From NCBI GenBank assembly GCA_018828125.1, contig JAHJWB010000023.1, positions 248,001-312,000 on the forward strand: a stretch of DNA of 64,000 bases, in the 5' to 3' direction. The position numbers and the translations under genes were made by a program. Shown in pieces: positions 52,376 to 60,713 of this stretch; within the stretch, counting starts at the first letter, position 1; each line of letters opens with the position of its first letter. The DNA is from Gammaproteobacteria bacterium. GTDB taxonomy: Bacteria > Pseudomonadota > Gammaproteobacteria > Burkholderiales > Burkholderiaceae_C. The notes under the pieces are model-generated. The model was not told the DNA's origin. It saw only the letters and a list, made by a program, of their open reading frames with translations, and did no database searches.

Positions 52376-53524
52376 ATGTTTCGCCGCAAACCCCGCACCC
52401 GCACTCTTGTTTTCATCACCGTCCTCATCGCCATGGCCTACAGCATCCTCTCCTGTGCCGCTCTGCCGGCCGCCTCGTACACCGACTCGCCGCAACACGC
52501 AGAGGGCAAGTTCCGCAACACCGCGCCGCGCGAGCAGCCGGGCTTTTTCAAGACGGCTGCCATCTTCTGGCGCTTTGCTACGGGCAAGCCGGCCGACACC
52601 GTGCCCAGCCAGCCGTTGCCCGTGCAGGCGCTGTCGCAGGCCGATCTGCTGGCCGCGCCTGATCTGAGCCTATGGCGCCTGGGGCACTCCACCATGTTGC
52701 TCAAGATCGGGGGCAAGTTCTGGCTGACGGACCCGGTGTTTTCCGAGCGTGCATCGCCGTTCCAGTTTCTGGGGCCCAAGCGATTTCATGCGCCGCCCAT
52801 CGCGATGGACGACCTGCCTGCCATCACTGGCGTTATCCTGTCGCATGACCATTACGACCACCTCGACTACGACGCCATTCAGCAACTGGCGCCCAAGGTG
52901 GCGCACTTCGTAGCCCCGCTGGGCGTGGGCGACCGGCTCATCGCCTGGGGTGTGCCTGCGGCCAAAGTACAGCAGTTCGACTGGTGGCAGGGCACTACCA
53001 TCGAGGGCCTGCGCCTGGTGGCCACGCCCGCGCAGCATTTCTCGGGACGCGGGTTGTCAGACGGCAACCGCACGCTGTGGGCATCGTGGGTGCTGATGGC
53101 GGGAGAAGGGGCCGACCAGGTTCGCGTCTTCTTCAGCGGTGACACGGGGTACTTTGACGGCTTCAAGGCCATTGGCGAGCGGTATGGCCCGTTCGACCTC
53201 ACGATGATCGAGACGGGTGCCTATGACGCGCAGTGGCCCGACATCCACATGCAGCCGCACGAAAGCCTCAAGGCCCATCAGGACGTGAAAGGCCGCCACC
53301 TGATGCCCATACACAACGGCACTTTCGACCTGGCCCTGCACCCGTGGACGGAGCCTTTTGAGCGTATCACCACGCTGGCTGCCGATGCGGCCGTGCCGTT
53401 GGTGGCGCCCATCATGGGCGAGCGGCTGGACATTCGGACCCCGGCGCTGTCCCACCACTGGTGGCGCACTGCGGTGGACAAGCCCCACGCCGTGCCGCAG
53501 GGCTCGCCCGCCGTGCGGCGATGA
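52376..53524 (+). CDS. Metallo-beta-lactamase-fold hydrolase (UlaG/RomA/NAPE-PLD-like)
   Basis: A 382-residue protein with an N-terminal hydrophobic segment (TLVFITVLIAMAYSILSCAAL; the Cys could be lipidated). Metal-site motif SHDHYDHLD is the HxHxDH signature; further ligands are in TPAQHFSGRG (His), FFSGDTGYFDG (Asp) and IHNGTFDLALHPW (His). Relatives act on phosphodiester or lactone bonds. It starts at 52376 since the preceding in-frame ATG at 52352 lies in the operator. Controlled by the divergent TetR; natural substrate unknown. Confidence 0.88.
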   Translation: MFRRKPRTRTLVFITVLIAMAYSILSCAALPAASYTDSPQHAEGKFRNTAPREQPGFFKTAAIFWRFATGKPADTVPSQPLPVQALSQADLLAAPDLSLWRLGHSTMLLKIGGKFWLTDPVFSERASPFQFLGPKRFHAPPIAMDDLPAITGVILSHDHYDHLDYDAIQQLAPKVAHFVAPLGVGDRLIAWGVPAAKVQQFDWWQGTTIEGLRLVATPAQHFSGRGLSDGNRTLWASWVLMAGEGADQVRVFFSGDTGYFDGFKAIGERYGPFDLTMIETGAYDAQWPDIHMQPHESLKAHQDVKGRHLMPIHNGTFDLALHPWTEPFERITTLAADAAVPLVAPIMGERLDIRTPALSHHWWRTAVDKPHAVPQGSPAVRR

Positions 53525-53572
53525 GAGGCCTGGCGCCGCTCCCCTCGCACCGCAGGTGGCCCCGAAATCCGC

Positions 53573-55021
53573 TCAGCGCGGCAGCAAAGGCCCCACGATG
53601 CGCGCCGCACCGGCCAGCTCAGCGGCGTCAAATCCTGCGTAGCCCAGCAGCCAGCCTTTGCGCGGTGACTGCAAGGTGTACCGCGACAGCGGCGCCAGCA
53701 TGACCCCAGCGTCCAATGCCTTGCGGCTGGGGCCTTCGTCGTCGGTGCCGGGTGAGGCTTCGTACAGCAGGTGCATGCCGCGGTCGCTCGGCAGCAGGTG
53801 GACTGCGCCCTCGGTAGCATCTGCCAGGGCGTTGATCAGCACCTGCTGGCGCGCCTGGTACAGCTCGCGCATCTGCCGCAGGTGGCGCAGCAGGTGCCCT
53901 TCGGCAATAAAGCGCGCCAGCACAGCCTGGGCATCGCCGGGGGCATGCCGGTCGGTGATGGCGCGGGCCATGGCAAAGGCCTCTACCAGCGCGGGCGGCA
54001 CCACCACAAAACCCAGGCGCAGGCCGGGGTGCAGCGTTTTGCTGAAGGTGCCCACGTACAACACGCGTTCTGATCCCGGCAGGCTGCACAGCGCCGGTAC
54101 GCGTTGGGCGGCGCTGCCGTATTGAAACTCGCCGTCGTAGTCGTCTTCCACCACCCAGGCGTCCTGCGCGCGCGCCCACTGCAACAGCGCCTGGCGCCGG
54201 GCCAGTCCCATGCCCACACCGGTCGGAAACTGGTGCGTGGGCGTGACCACTGCCATGCGCGCTGCGGGCCAGCGGGTGGCGGCGTCGTCGATGCGCATGC
54301 CGTCCGCATCCATGTCCACCGGCCGCGCCAGGGCCCCATGGCCCAGCAGGCTGGCGCGGATGCCGGGGTAGCCCGGGTCTTCCACCAGCACCTCGTCGCC
54401 CACATCCAGCAGCAGCCGTGCGATCAGGTCGATGCCTTGCTGCGAGCCCGAGCACACCACCACCTGCGCTGCATCGCAGCGAATGCCGCGCGACGCCCAC
54501 AGCCACAGCGCGATCGCCTCGCGCAGCGCGGGCTCGCCCGCGGGGTCCAGGTATTGCGCGCCTGCGCTGCGCTGGCGAGGCGTGGCCTGGCGGGCCAGGC
54601 GGTCCCACAGCGCAAACGGAAACGTCGCCACTTCAGGCGCGCCGATGCGAAACGCGCGCGCGGCCACATGCGGCGGGCGCCAGCGCGCGGCCGTCTCGGC
54701 AATGAGTTGGCCGCGCCGCGACAGCCCGCGGGGCGGCGCCACCAGCCCCGGCGCGGGCGCTGCAGTGGCCGCTGCAGCAGCTTGCGACACGTAGGTGCCG
54801 TCGCCCACCCGTGCTTCGATATACCCCTCGGCCTGCAACCGCTGCACGGCCCACAGCACGGTGTTGCGCGACACGCCCAGGCTGCTGGCATGCTCGCGAG
54901 AGGGCGGCAGGCGCGTGCCTGCGCGCAAACGGCCCTGCTCGATGGCGCTGCGCAGTTGCTCGTACACCCGCTGGCGGAGCGTGCTGGAAGGGCGGGCGCT
55001 GACGGAATTGGTTCTAGCCAT
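53573..55021 (-). CDS. MocR-type regulator (GntR HTH plus aminotransferase-like domain)
   Basis: A 482-residue fusion: N-terminal winged HTH of GntR type (LRQRVYEQLRSAIEQGRLRAGTRLPPSREHASSLGVSRNTV), linker, and a fold-type I aminotransferase domain with the PLP lysine in YVGTFSKTLHPGLRLGF and YDGEFQYG. MocR proteins sense PLP or PLP-adducts, PdxR being the best-known member. It is divergent from osmC/paiB. ATG at 55021 is chosen; a GTG two codons upstream is in frame. Target genes are probably the divergent pair. Confidence 0.9.
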   Translation of the reverse strand: MARTNSVSARPSSTLRQRVYEQLRSAIEQGRLRAGTRLPPSREHASSLGVSRNTVLWAVQRLQAEGYIEARVGDGTYVSQAAAAATAAPAPGLVAPPRGLSRRGQLIAETAARWRPPHVAARAFRIGAPEVATFPFALWDRLARQATPRQRSAGAQYLDPAGEPALREAIALWLWASRGIRCDAAQVVVCSGSQQGIDLIARLLLDVGDEVLVEDPGYPGIRASLLGHGALARPVDMDADGMRIDDAATRWPAARMAVVTPTHQFPTGVGMGLARRQALLQWARAQDAWVVEDDYDGEFQYGSAAQRVPALCSLPGSERVLYVGTFSKTLHPGLRLGFVVVPPALVEAFAMARAITDRHAPGDAQAVLARFIAEGHLLRHLRQMRELYQARQQVLINALADATEGAVHLLPSDRGMHLLYEASPGTDDEGPSRKALDAGVMLAPLSRYTLQSPRKGWLLGYAGFDAAELAGAARIVGPLLPR

Positions 55022-55127
55022 AGGCACGAATTGGCCCCTTCAATGTATATAGACAGCCATAAACTGAAGAACCATTTTAGAAACTCTGCGGCCCGCGCAA
55101 TGCGCCGCTCGTGTTGAAAGAACCCCC

Positions 55128-55607
55128 ATGGCCGAGCACACCGCCACCCTCACCTGGACCCGCGGCAACGACGACTTTTTGGACAAGCGCTACAGCCGCG
55201 CGCACATCTGGCACTTTGACGGCGGCGCCACCGTGGCAGCCTCGTCGTCGCCGCACGTGGTGCCGCTGCCCTACTCCGACGCTGCCGCTGTGGACCCCGA
55301 GGAGGCCTATGTTGCCGCGCTTTCGAGCTGCCACATGCTGTGGTTTCTGGACATCGCCTGCCGCGCCGGCCTGCGCGTGAACCGCTACACCGATGCGGCC
55401 GTGGGCACCATGGCTAAGGACACGTCGGGCCGCCTGGTGGTCAGCCACGTGCAGCTGCGCCCCACCACCGTGTTTGACGCAGCCCACGCGCCGAGTGAAG
55501 CCGCGCTGGCCGAACTGCACCACCAGGCGCACGAGGCCTGTTTTCTGGCCAACTCGGTCAAGACGCAGATCGACTGCGCGCCCGTGCTGGAAGTGGAAGG
55601 GAGCTGA
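55128..55607 (+). CDS. OsmC family protein
   Basis: A 159-residue OsmC/Ohr-type thiol peroxidase-like protein. Redox cysteines appear as SSCHMLWFL (about 68) and EACFLANSVKT (about 132), the usual pair. This is the YhfA/OsmC subgroup rather than Ohr. It shares a run with the PaiB-like gene one base further on (TGA-CATG) and is divergent from MocR. Confidence 0.9.
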   Translation: MAEHTATLTWTRGNDDFLDKRYSRAHIWHFDGGATVAASSSPHVVPLPYSDAAAVDPEEAYVAALSSCHMLWFLDIACRAGLRVNRYTDAAVGTMAKDTSGRLVVSHVQLRPTTVFDAAHAPSEAALAELHHQAHEACFLANSVKTQIDCAPVLEVEGS

Positions 55608-55608
55608 C

Positions 55609-56235
55609 ATGGCCAACCCCAACCGCCAGTTTCAGGTGACCGACGCCGCCACCCTGCAGGCCCTTGTGCGCGCGCAGCCGCTGGCCACGCTGGTGATCGC
55701 CCACGAAGGCACCTTGCACGCCAACCACATCCCGCTGTACCTGGACCCGGACCGTGGGCCCCACGGCACGCTCATCGGCCACGTCGCCCGCGCCAACGGC
55801 GTGTGGCCTTTGCTACCCCAGCAGGCTGTCGCGGTGTTCCACGGGCCGCAGGCCTACGTGTCGCCCTCGTGGTACCCATCCAAAGCCATCGACGGCAAAC
55901 AGGTGCCCACCTGGAATTACGCCGCCGTGCACGCGCACGGCACGCTCTGCGCAGTGGATGACCCGGTGCGGCTGCGCGCCATCCTGCACACCTTGAGCGA
56001 GCGCCACGAGGCGCACCGCGCCAACCCCTGGCGCATCGACGATGCCCCGTCCGACTACATCCACCAACTGCTGCGCGCCATCGTCGGCATTGAAATGCCG
56101 GTGGACCGCTGGGAGGGTATCTGGAAGGTGAGCCAGAACCGCAGCGACACCGACCGCGTAGGCGTCGTGCAAGGCTTGCTGGCCGAAGGCACGCCAGCGG
56201 CACACGACATGGCCGTGCTCGTGCGGGGTGGTTGA
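55609..56235 (+). CDS. PaiB-family FMN-binding regulator
   Basis: A 208-residue split-barrel protein of the PaiB (FMN-binding negative transcriptional regulator) family: PLATLVIAHEGTLHANHIPLYLD, GPQAYVSPSWYPSK, VPTWNYAAVHAHG and LLRAIVGIEMPVDRWEGIWKVSQNR. GGGAG before the ATG and direct adjacency to osmC suggest a two-gene operon under the divergent MocR regulator. The frame is open upstream, but that part overlaps osmC. Flavin-dependent activity is more likely than DNA binding, which was inferred for the Bacillus protein. Confidence 0.9.
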   Translation: MANPNRQFQVTDAATLQALVRAQPLATLVIAHEGTLHANHIPLYLDPDRGPHGTLIGHVARANGVWPLLPQQAVAVFHGPQAYVSPSWYPSKAIDGKQVPTWNYAAVHAHGTLCAVDDPVRLRAILHTLSERHEAHRANPWRIDDAPSDYIHQLLRAIVGIEMPVDRWEGIWKVSQNRSDTDRVGVVQGLLAEGTPAAHDMAVLVRGG

Positions 56236-56255
56236 GTGCCGTGATGGCGCCTTGA

Positions 56256-56318
56256 ATAACTATCAAATTAGTAGCTGCTAGCGCTTATTGGATAAGCGCT
56301 AGAGCCTGTTTTGACCAA
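56256..56318 (+). repeat. REP-like palindromic repeat, copy 9
   Basis: CTATCAAATTAGTAGCTGCTA then GCGCTTATTGGATAAGCGCT then AGAGCCTGTTTTGACC. Core CTAGCGCTTATTGGATAAGCGCTAG pairs over nine or more bases. Between convergent paiB and hom genes. Confidence 0.9.
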
Positions 56319-56395
56319 TATTCCGTCAGCGTAGACCCGTAGTACGGTGCTCGGGCGGGCAAGCAATCCGCCACCCCGGCACCTCAACTCCGAGC

Positions 56396-57790
56396 TCACC
56401 CCTCCAGCATCTCCACCCGCAGCGTCACCACCGGCCCTGCCACGGCGGGGTGGGCAGCCAGCGCGTGCACGGCAAGGTCCACCGTGGCCTGGGCCACTGC
56501 ATCGGTCAGCACCAGCACCTGGGGGCCGCTGCCGGGCGGCAGTGCCTTGTTGTGGGCCAGTTGCACCTGCAACACCGGCACATGCTGTGCGGCCAGCCAG
56601 GCACCCACCGCTTCGATCTGCTGGGCGCTGTGCACCGGCACGCGCAGGTAGTGGCGCGTGAGCACGGCGGCGCGGGGCAGCACGGCCAGGTTGTGGTCCA
56701 CTGCGTGTGCATGAAATCCCAGGTGGGGCACCTGCTGTGCAGCCGAAGTGCCATCCAGCCGCGCCACATCCACCAGGTCCGCAATCACGGCCGATGCGGT
56801 TTGCTCGGATCCTGCTCCTGCGCCGTAGTACATCGTTATGCCCGACGCATCGCCCTTCACCATGATCCCGTTCATCGACCCGTTCACATGCGCCATCAGG
56901 TGCGTGGCGGGCACCAGCGCGGGTTGCACGCGCAGCTCAACACCCTGTACACCCTGGTCATCACGACGCCGTGCCACGCCCAGCAGCTTGATGCGGTAGC
57001 CCAGCTGCTCGGCGCACGCCACGTCCAGGCCCTGCAGACGCGTGATGCCCTCCACCTGCGCATCGGCGAACCGCACGGGCATGCCAAACGCATTGGCCGC
57101 CAGCAGCGTGATCTTGTGCGCAGCGTCCACGCCTTCGATGTCAAACGTCGGGTCGGCCTCGGCATAACCCAGGGCCTGCGCTTGTTCCAGCGCCTGAGCA
57201 AAGCCCAGGCCTTCGCCCTCCATCTTGCTCAGGATGAAGTTGGTGGTGCCGTTGATGATGCCCGCCACCCATTCGATGCGGTTGGCCGTGAGGCCCTCGC
57301 GCAGCGCCTTCACGATGGGGATGCTGACGGCCACCGCGCCTTCGTACGCCACGGCCACGCCGTGCTGCCGTGCGGCGGCAAAAATCTCGTTGCCATGCGT
57401 GGCCAGCAGTGCCTTGTTGGCTGTGACCACATGTTTGCCTGCAGCGATGGCCGCCAGCACCCATGCGCGAGCGGGGCCGGTGCCACCCGCCACTTCCACC
57501 ACCACATCCACATCGGGGTGCGTGGCCACCAGCATCGGGTCGTTGGTCAGCGCCACATCGGTGCCCACCACACTGGCGGCGCGCGCCAGGTTGCGGGCCG
57601 CCACCACCACCATCTCGATGCCCCTTCCGGCGCGCCCGGCAATCAGCGCCTGGTTGCGTGCCAGCACCCGAAAGGTGCCTGCGCCCACGGTGCCAATGCC
57701 GATCATGCCCACGCGCAGGGGGCGCATGGCCGCAGCAGCAGAGGGCTGGAATGACGAGGCTTCTAGGGACGGGACGGGATCGCGGTACAT
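56396..57790 (-). CDS. hom: Homoserine dehydrogenase
   Basis: A 464-residue enzyme reducing aspartate semialdehyde to homoserine in the Thr/Met/Ile pathway. Nucleotide site GMIGIGTVGAGTF, catalytic core VTANKALLATHG, EGAVAVSIPIVKALREGL, IINGTTNFILSKMEGEG, GYAEADPTFDIEGVDAAHK. The C-terminal 90 residues resemble a divergent ACT domain. Start at 57790 has GGAG six bases upstream and a 16-residue extension before the Rossmann strand. A thr-type leader peptide and attenuator lie upstream on the same strand, so expression probably responds to Thr/Ile. Confidence 0.94.
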   Translation of the reverse strand: MYRDPVPSLEASSFQPSAAAAMRPLRVGMIGIGTVGAGTFRVLARNQALIAGRAGRGIEMVVVAARNLARAASVVGTDVALTNDPMLVATHPDVDVVVEVAGGTGPARAWVLAAIAAGKHVVTANKALLATHGNEIFAAARQHGVAVAYEGAVAVSIPIVKALREGLTANRIEWVAGIINGTTNFILSKMEGEGLGFAQALEQAQALGYAEADPTFDIEGVDAAHKITLLAANAFGMPVRFADAQVEGITRLQGLDVACAEQLGYRIKLLGVARRRDDQGVQGVELRVQPALVPATHLMAHVNGSMNGIMVKGDASGITMYYGAGAGSEQTASAVIADLVDVARLDGTSAAQQVPHLGFHAHAVDHNLAVLPRAAVLTRHYLRVPVHSAQQIEAVGAWLAAQHVPVLQVQLAHNKALPPGSGPQVLVLTDAVAQATVDLAVHALAAHPAVAGPVVTLRVEMLEG

Positions 57791-57822
57791 GGACTTCTCC
57801 GGCTGACGAACGAACGGACAAA

Positions 57823-57848
57823 CAAAAAAACCAGCTGCCAGAGCTGGG
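57823..57848 (-). terminator. Attenuator terminator upstream of hom
   Basis: Minus strand CCAGCT-CTGGC-AGCTGG followed by seven T (57830-57824). It stands in the hom leader, 33 bases before the start codon, so it can stop transcription before the gene. Confidence 0.85.
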
Positions 57849-57889
57849 TTTCATTCATTCGACTTCGGGGGAGAAGGGAGAGAGATCAC

Positions 57890-57932
57890 CAGGTGGCTGC
57901 CGGAACGGCCACCTGCGCGTGCTCAGGTGGCC
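57890..57932 (-). promoter_or_regulatory. Mutually exclusive leader hairpins of hom
   Basis: Three segments on the minus-strand RNA: 1 = GGCCACCTG (57932-57924), which includes the leader stop; 2 = CAGGTGGCC (57915-57907); 3 = GCCACCTG (57897-57890). Segment 2 pairs perfectly with either 1 (nine pairs) or 3 (eight pairs). Ribosome stalling on the Thr/Ile codons would mask segment 1 and favour 2:3. How 2:3 affects the terminator at 57823 is not obvious by eye. Confidence 0.7.
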
Positions 57933-57997
57933 GCGGTGGTAATGGTGGTAATCATTCGTGCACCCATCGCCCGCGTGAACAACGCGCGCTGCATCAT
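57923..57997 (-). CDS. Threonine/isoleucine leader peptide of hom (ThrL-like)
   Basis: A 24-codon frame ending MITTITTAAT. Codons alternate ATT and ACC for the Ile-Thr-Thr-Ile-Thr-Thr block, strongly recalling the enterobacterial ThrL peptide. AAGG seven bases upstream supports the ATG at 57997; the same frame is open to an ATG at 58057, but that is only four bases after the predicted transcription start and lacks a ribosome site. The peptide is probably a sensor of Thr-tRNA and Ile-tRNA charging, not a functional protein. Confidence 0.82.
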   Translation of the reverse strand: MMQRALFTRAMGARMITTITTAAT

Positions 57998-58066
57998 GCC
58001 CATGCCTTGAAAGGCAGTGGCGGCGCAAGCGGCGAAGGCGGTGGAGGTGTACGACATGAAGGGCGC

Positions 58067-58097
58067 AGTGTAACTGACGGACTTGGGCCGCCGTCAA
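58067..58097 (-). promoter_or_regulatory. Promoter of the hom leader
   Basis: Minus strand TTGACG (58097-58092), then TTACAC (58073-58068) at 18 bp, or TACACT (58072-58067) at 19 bp. Predicted start near 58061. Confidence 0.55.
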
Positions 58098-58377
58098 GGC
58101 TGGCGCGTGTGGGGCGTTGCGTGCAGCGCCGGCAAAGCGGCCGGGGGTCCGGCGAGTCATACCGGTTTTTACATCGCATTCGCTATCTAATTCATAGCTG
58201 CTAGCGCTTATGGATAAAGCGCTGCGACCGTATTTATGCATGTAGGCAGTTGCAATCTCGTCACCGACGTGGTGCGGGTGTGGCACCTCGCTCTGCATCT
58301 GGAACGACACACAACGCTGGGCCCCGGGCAGGCTCGTCCCCGCCAAGGCTGTCGTTCGGCCCACCCGCGGACCAGGT
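58098..58377. other. Intergenic region between the hom promoter and the DUF72 gene
   Basis: About 280 bp holding REP-like copy 10 (58178-58236) and otherwise nothing I can assign; the DUF72 stop is at its right end. Confidence 0.5.
58178..58236 (+). repeat. REP-like palindromic repeat, copy 10
   Basis: CTATCTAATTCATAGCTGCTA then GCGCTTATGGATAAAGCGCT, with the degenerate tail GCGACCGTATTTATG. Confidence 0.85.
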
Positions 58378-59220
58378 TCAGAACAGCCCGAACTCCACCT
58401 CAGGCGAGGCGCCGCAGGCCGGCACACCCAGCTGCGCCATCAGCTCCATAGCCCCTGCCGGAGCCCGCTCTTTCGCGCCGTTGATGAAGTACACGAACAC
58501 ATCGCGCGGTCGCTCGCCACGGGTCCACGCGCGCACGCCATCCGCCCACTGCGCGATCACATCGGGCGGGTAGCCCGTGGGCACATCGGCCTGGCTGCGC
58601 ATCAGCCGCAGATAGGCAAAGTCGGCCTCGGCATCCGCAATGGCCGGGAATTTTTCGGAGTCGGTGTGCACCGGCACGCAGCCGTAGCGGCGGGCCAGAT
58701 CGATGAACGCAGGCGTGGCAAAGCTTTCGTGCCGCACATCCAGCGCGTGGCGCAGGCGGCGGCCGTCCACGCTCTGCGGCAGCAGCGCCAGGAAGGCCTC
58801 GAAGTCTTCGGCTTCAAACTGTTTGGTGGGCATGAACTGCCACACGATGGGCCCGAGTTTGTCCTTGAGTTCGGAGATGCCGCTCTCGACAAACCGCGTG
58901 ATCGATTCGCCTGCCTGCGCCAACACGCGGCGGTTGGTGGCAAAGCGGTTGGCCTTGAGCGAGAACATGAAGCCGTCGGGCGTCTCGCTGTGCCATTTGG
59001 CAAACGTGGGCGGCTTGAAGGTGCTGTAGTAAGTGCCGTTGACCTCGATGGCGGTGAGCTGGCGGCTGGCGTACTGCAGCTCTTTGCTGTGTGCCAAGCC
59101 CGTGGGATAGAAGTTGTCGCGCCAGGGCTCGAAGGTCCAGCCGCCGATGCCGACGCGGATGTGCTGGTGTGGGCTGCTGCTTGCGGGATTTTCCACGGCG
59201 TTCCCTGTCTGTCTGATCAC
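58378..59220 (-). CDS. DUF72 domain protein
   Basis: A 280-residue TIM-barrel-like protein of the DUF72 (YecE) family: IRVGIGGWTFEPWRDNFYP at the N-terminus, FMFSLKANRFATNRRVL, PIVWQFMPTKQFEAEDFEAFLALLP and VYFINGAKERAPAGAMEL. No enzymatic function has been established for the family. The start at 59220 precedes the barrel by 20 residues; no clear ribosome site. Confidence 0.9.
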   Translation of the reverse strand: MIRQTGNAVENPASSSPHQHIRVGIGGWTFEPWRDNFYPTGLAHSKELQYASRQLTAIEVNGTYYSTFKPPTFAKWHSETPDGFMFSLKANRFATNRRVLAQAGESITRFVESGISELKDKLGPIVWQFMPTKQFEAEDFEAFLALLPQSVDGRRLRHALDVRHESFATPAFIDLARRYGCVPVHTDSEKFPAIADAEADFAYLRLMRSQADVPTGYPPDVIAQWADGVRAWTRGERPRDVFVYFINGAKERAPAGAMELMAQLGVPACGASPEVEFGLF

Positions 59221-59314
59221 GGTGCGGCCACTTTAGCAGCGCTGCCCAGAGCATCGCAACGCCCTTCACGCTGTAACTTGCGGCGCGGCCGACGCAAAAG
59301 AAGGCACACAAGAG

Positions 59315-59518
59315 CTATGCAGAGTCCGTGGCCGGGGCTGGCAGCTCGACCCGCGCCCCCAGTCCGGCACCGTCATTGCGCTGCCCCAGCACCAGCCGGC
59401 CGCCGAGCGCCTGCGCCAGCTCGTTCGAAATAGCCAAGCTCAGCCCCGTGCCGACGGTGCTTCGGTTGCGCGAATCCTCCGCCCGCACATAGGGCCGCAG
59501 CACGGCCAGCATATCCAC
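59315..59518 (-). pseudogene. Relic of a sensor histidine kinase (ATPase C-terminus)
   Basis: The reverse frame reads LAVLRPYVRAEDSRNRSTVGTG then LSLAISNELAQALGG, which is the F/G2-box end of an EnvZ/BaeS-like HATPase domain. Nothing upstream encodes the H box or sensor, so only about 65 residues remain. It abuts the serine-hydrolase relic on the opposite strand. Confidence 0.72.
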
Positions 59519-59643
59519 ATCAACCCAGCGGCAGAGCTGGTGGTGGTCAAGCTGTCAACACACCCCGTGCCCAACACCGCCTTCACACATGGGCGGACCC
59601 GCAGGCGTATGCAGCGCTGGCGGCGGCAGTGCGGTGGCGTTGA
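59509..59643 (+). pseudogene. Relic of a serine hydrolase (beta-lactamase class C type)
   Basis: Forward frame HIHINPAAELVVVKLSTHPV then PNTAFTH, shifting frame to WADPQAYAALAAAVRWR-stop. This resembles the C-terminal strand and helix of CubicO-type beta-lactamase-like hydrolases. The frameshift and absence of the rest mark a remnant. The junction with the kinase relic suggests a deletion. Confidence 0.55.
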
Positions 59644-59732
59644 AACACTGCGAGAGGCTGGGTGGTAACTGCGTCGGCAGATTCGATTTGTGCGGGTTGG
59701 TTTGTCAGCCCGCGGCTGTCGGCTGGGCCGCG

Positions 59733-60170
59733 TTACTTGACCAGCTCGGCGGTCAGCGTGATCTCCGGCACCGAGGCCAGCGCCTTCGACAGCGGGCAAT
59801 TGGCCTTGGCGTCGGCCGCCAGCTTTTGAAACGCCGCGTCGTCCAGTCCCGGCACTTCGGCCTTGAGCGTGAGCGCAATGCGGTCGATCACAAAGCCATC
59901 GCCGTCCTGGCTCAACCGCACGCTGGCCGTGGTGTCCACCGTCTTGGTGGCAATGCCCGCCTTGTCGGCCGCAAACGAAAACGCCATGGTGAAACAGGCA
60001 GCATGGGCGGCACCCAGGATCTCTTCGGGGTTGGTGCCCTTGCGGTCATCGCCAAAGCGGCTGGCAAAGCCATAGGGGTACTTCTCCAGCGCGCCGGTTT
60101 CCGTACTGATCTGGCCCTGGCCGGCTTTGCCGGCACCCTCCCAGTGAACGCTGGCTTTTTTTTCGGGCAT
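59733..60170 (-). CDS. OsmC-type peroxiredoxin
   Basis: A 145-residue OsmC proper: KKASVHWEGAGKAGQGQISTETGAL at the start, GTNPEEILGAAHAACFTMAFS (first redox Cys about 59) and ANCPLSKALASVPEITLTA (second Cys about 124). The spacing is that of OsmC/Ohr organic hydroperoxide reductases. Second OsmC-family gene in the window, in a different subgroup from the one at 55128. Confidence 0.93.
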   Translation of the reverse strand: MPEKKASVHWEGAGKAGQGQISTETGALEKYPYGFASRFGDDRKGTNPEEILGAAHAACFTMAFSFAADKAGIATKTVDTTASVRLSQDGDGFVIDRIALTLKAEVPGLDDAAFQKLAADAKANCPLSKALASVPEITLTAELVK

Positions 60171-60302
60171 GGCGTGGCTCCTTGTGCATATGGGGTGGTG
60201 GGGATGTGAACCGCCGGATAAAACCCGGGCGTCAGATCACACCACATGCCCCGAGCCCCTGGTGTGGGACAAAACCGCTTCGTTATCTGCCGCCGCAGCT
60301 TT

Positions 60303-60551
60303 CTACTGACGACCGATGGCCGCGGCGTCTACACGCTCCATGCGGATCGCATCAAACGGGCACCGCACCGCACACAGGGCACACCCCGTGCAGGCCGCGG
60401 CATCGTGCAGCACAGAGCGCTTGGGTCCCCAGGCTTCGGGGCCCAGCACCTGCAGCGACAGCACATGCGGCGCGCACACCGCCACACACCAGCCGCAACC
60501 CGTGCAGCGGTCGATACGGATGGTGGGCAGCGCCTTGCGGTGAGAGGTCAT
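60303..60551 (-). CDS. 2[4Fe-4S] ferredoxin
   Basis: An 82-residue electron carrier with two full cluster motifs, CTGCGWCVAVC-AP and CTGCALCAVRCP. An insertion of about 20 residues (SLQVLGPEAWGPKRSVLHDAA) separates them. A longer reverse frame upstream to 60944 overlaps acyP and is not coding. Partner reductase unknown; it lies head-to-head with acyP. Confidence 0.88.
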   Translation of the reverse strand: MTSHRKALPTIRIDRCTGCGWCVAVCAPHVLSLQVLGPEAWGPKRSVLHDAAACTGCALCAVRCPFDAIRMERVDAAAIGRQ

Positions 60552-60713
60552 GCGTTGGCGGGTTCGTGGCGTTAGTAGCCGGTCGATGCACATACTTGGG
60601 CTGGATATTCCAGATGCTGCGCCACAGCTTAGCGCGCCGCACCCCGCAGGTCGAGCGCTCACAGGCCCGGCATGTTGCAGCAGTTTTGCTGGGGTTGGCG
60701 ATACAGTGCCCCC

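Noticed and set aside
57923-58057. Full 44-codon version of the hom leader peptide
   Set aside because: Its first ATG would lie only about four bases after the predicted transcription start and has no ribosome site; the ATG at 57997 has AAGG at seven bases.
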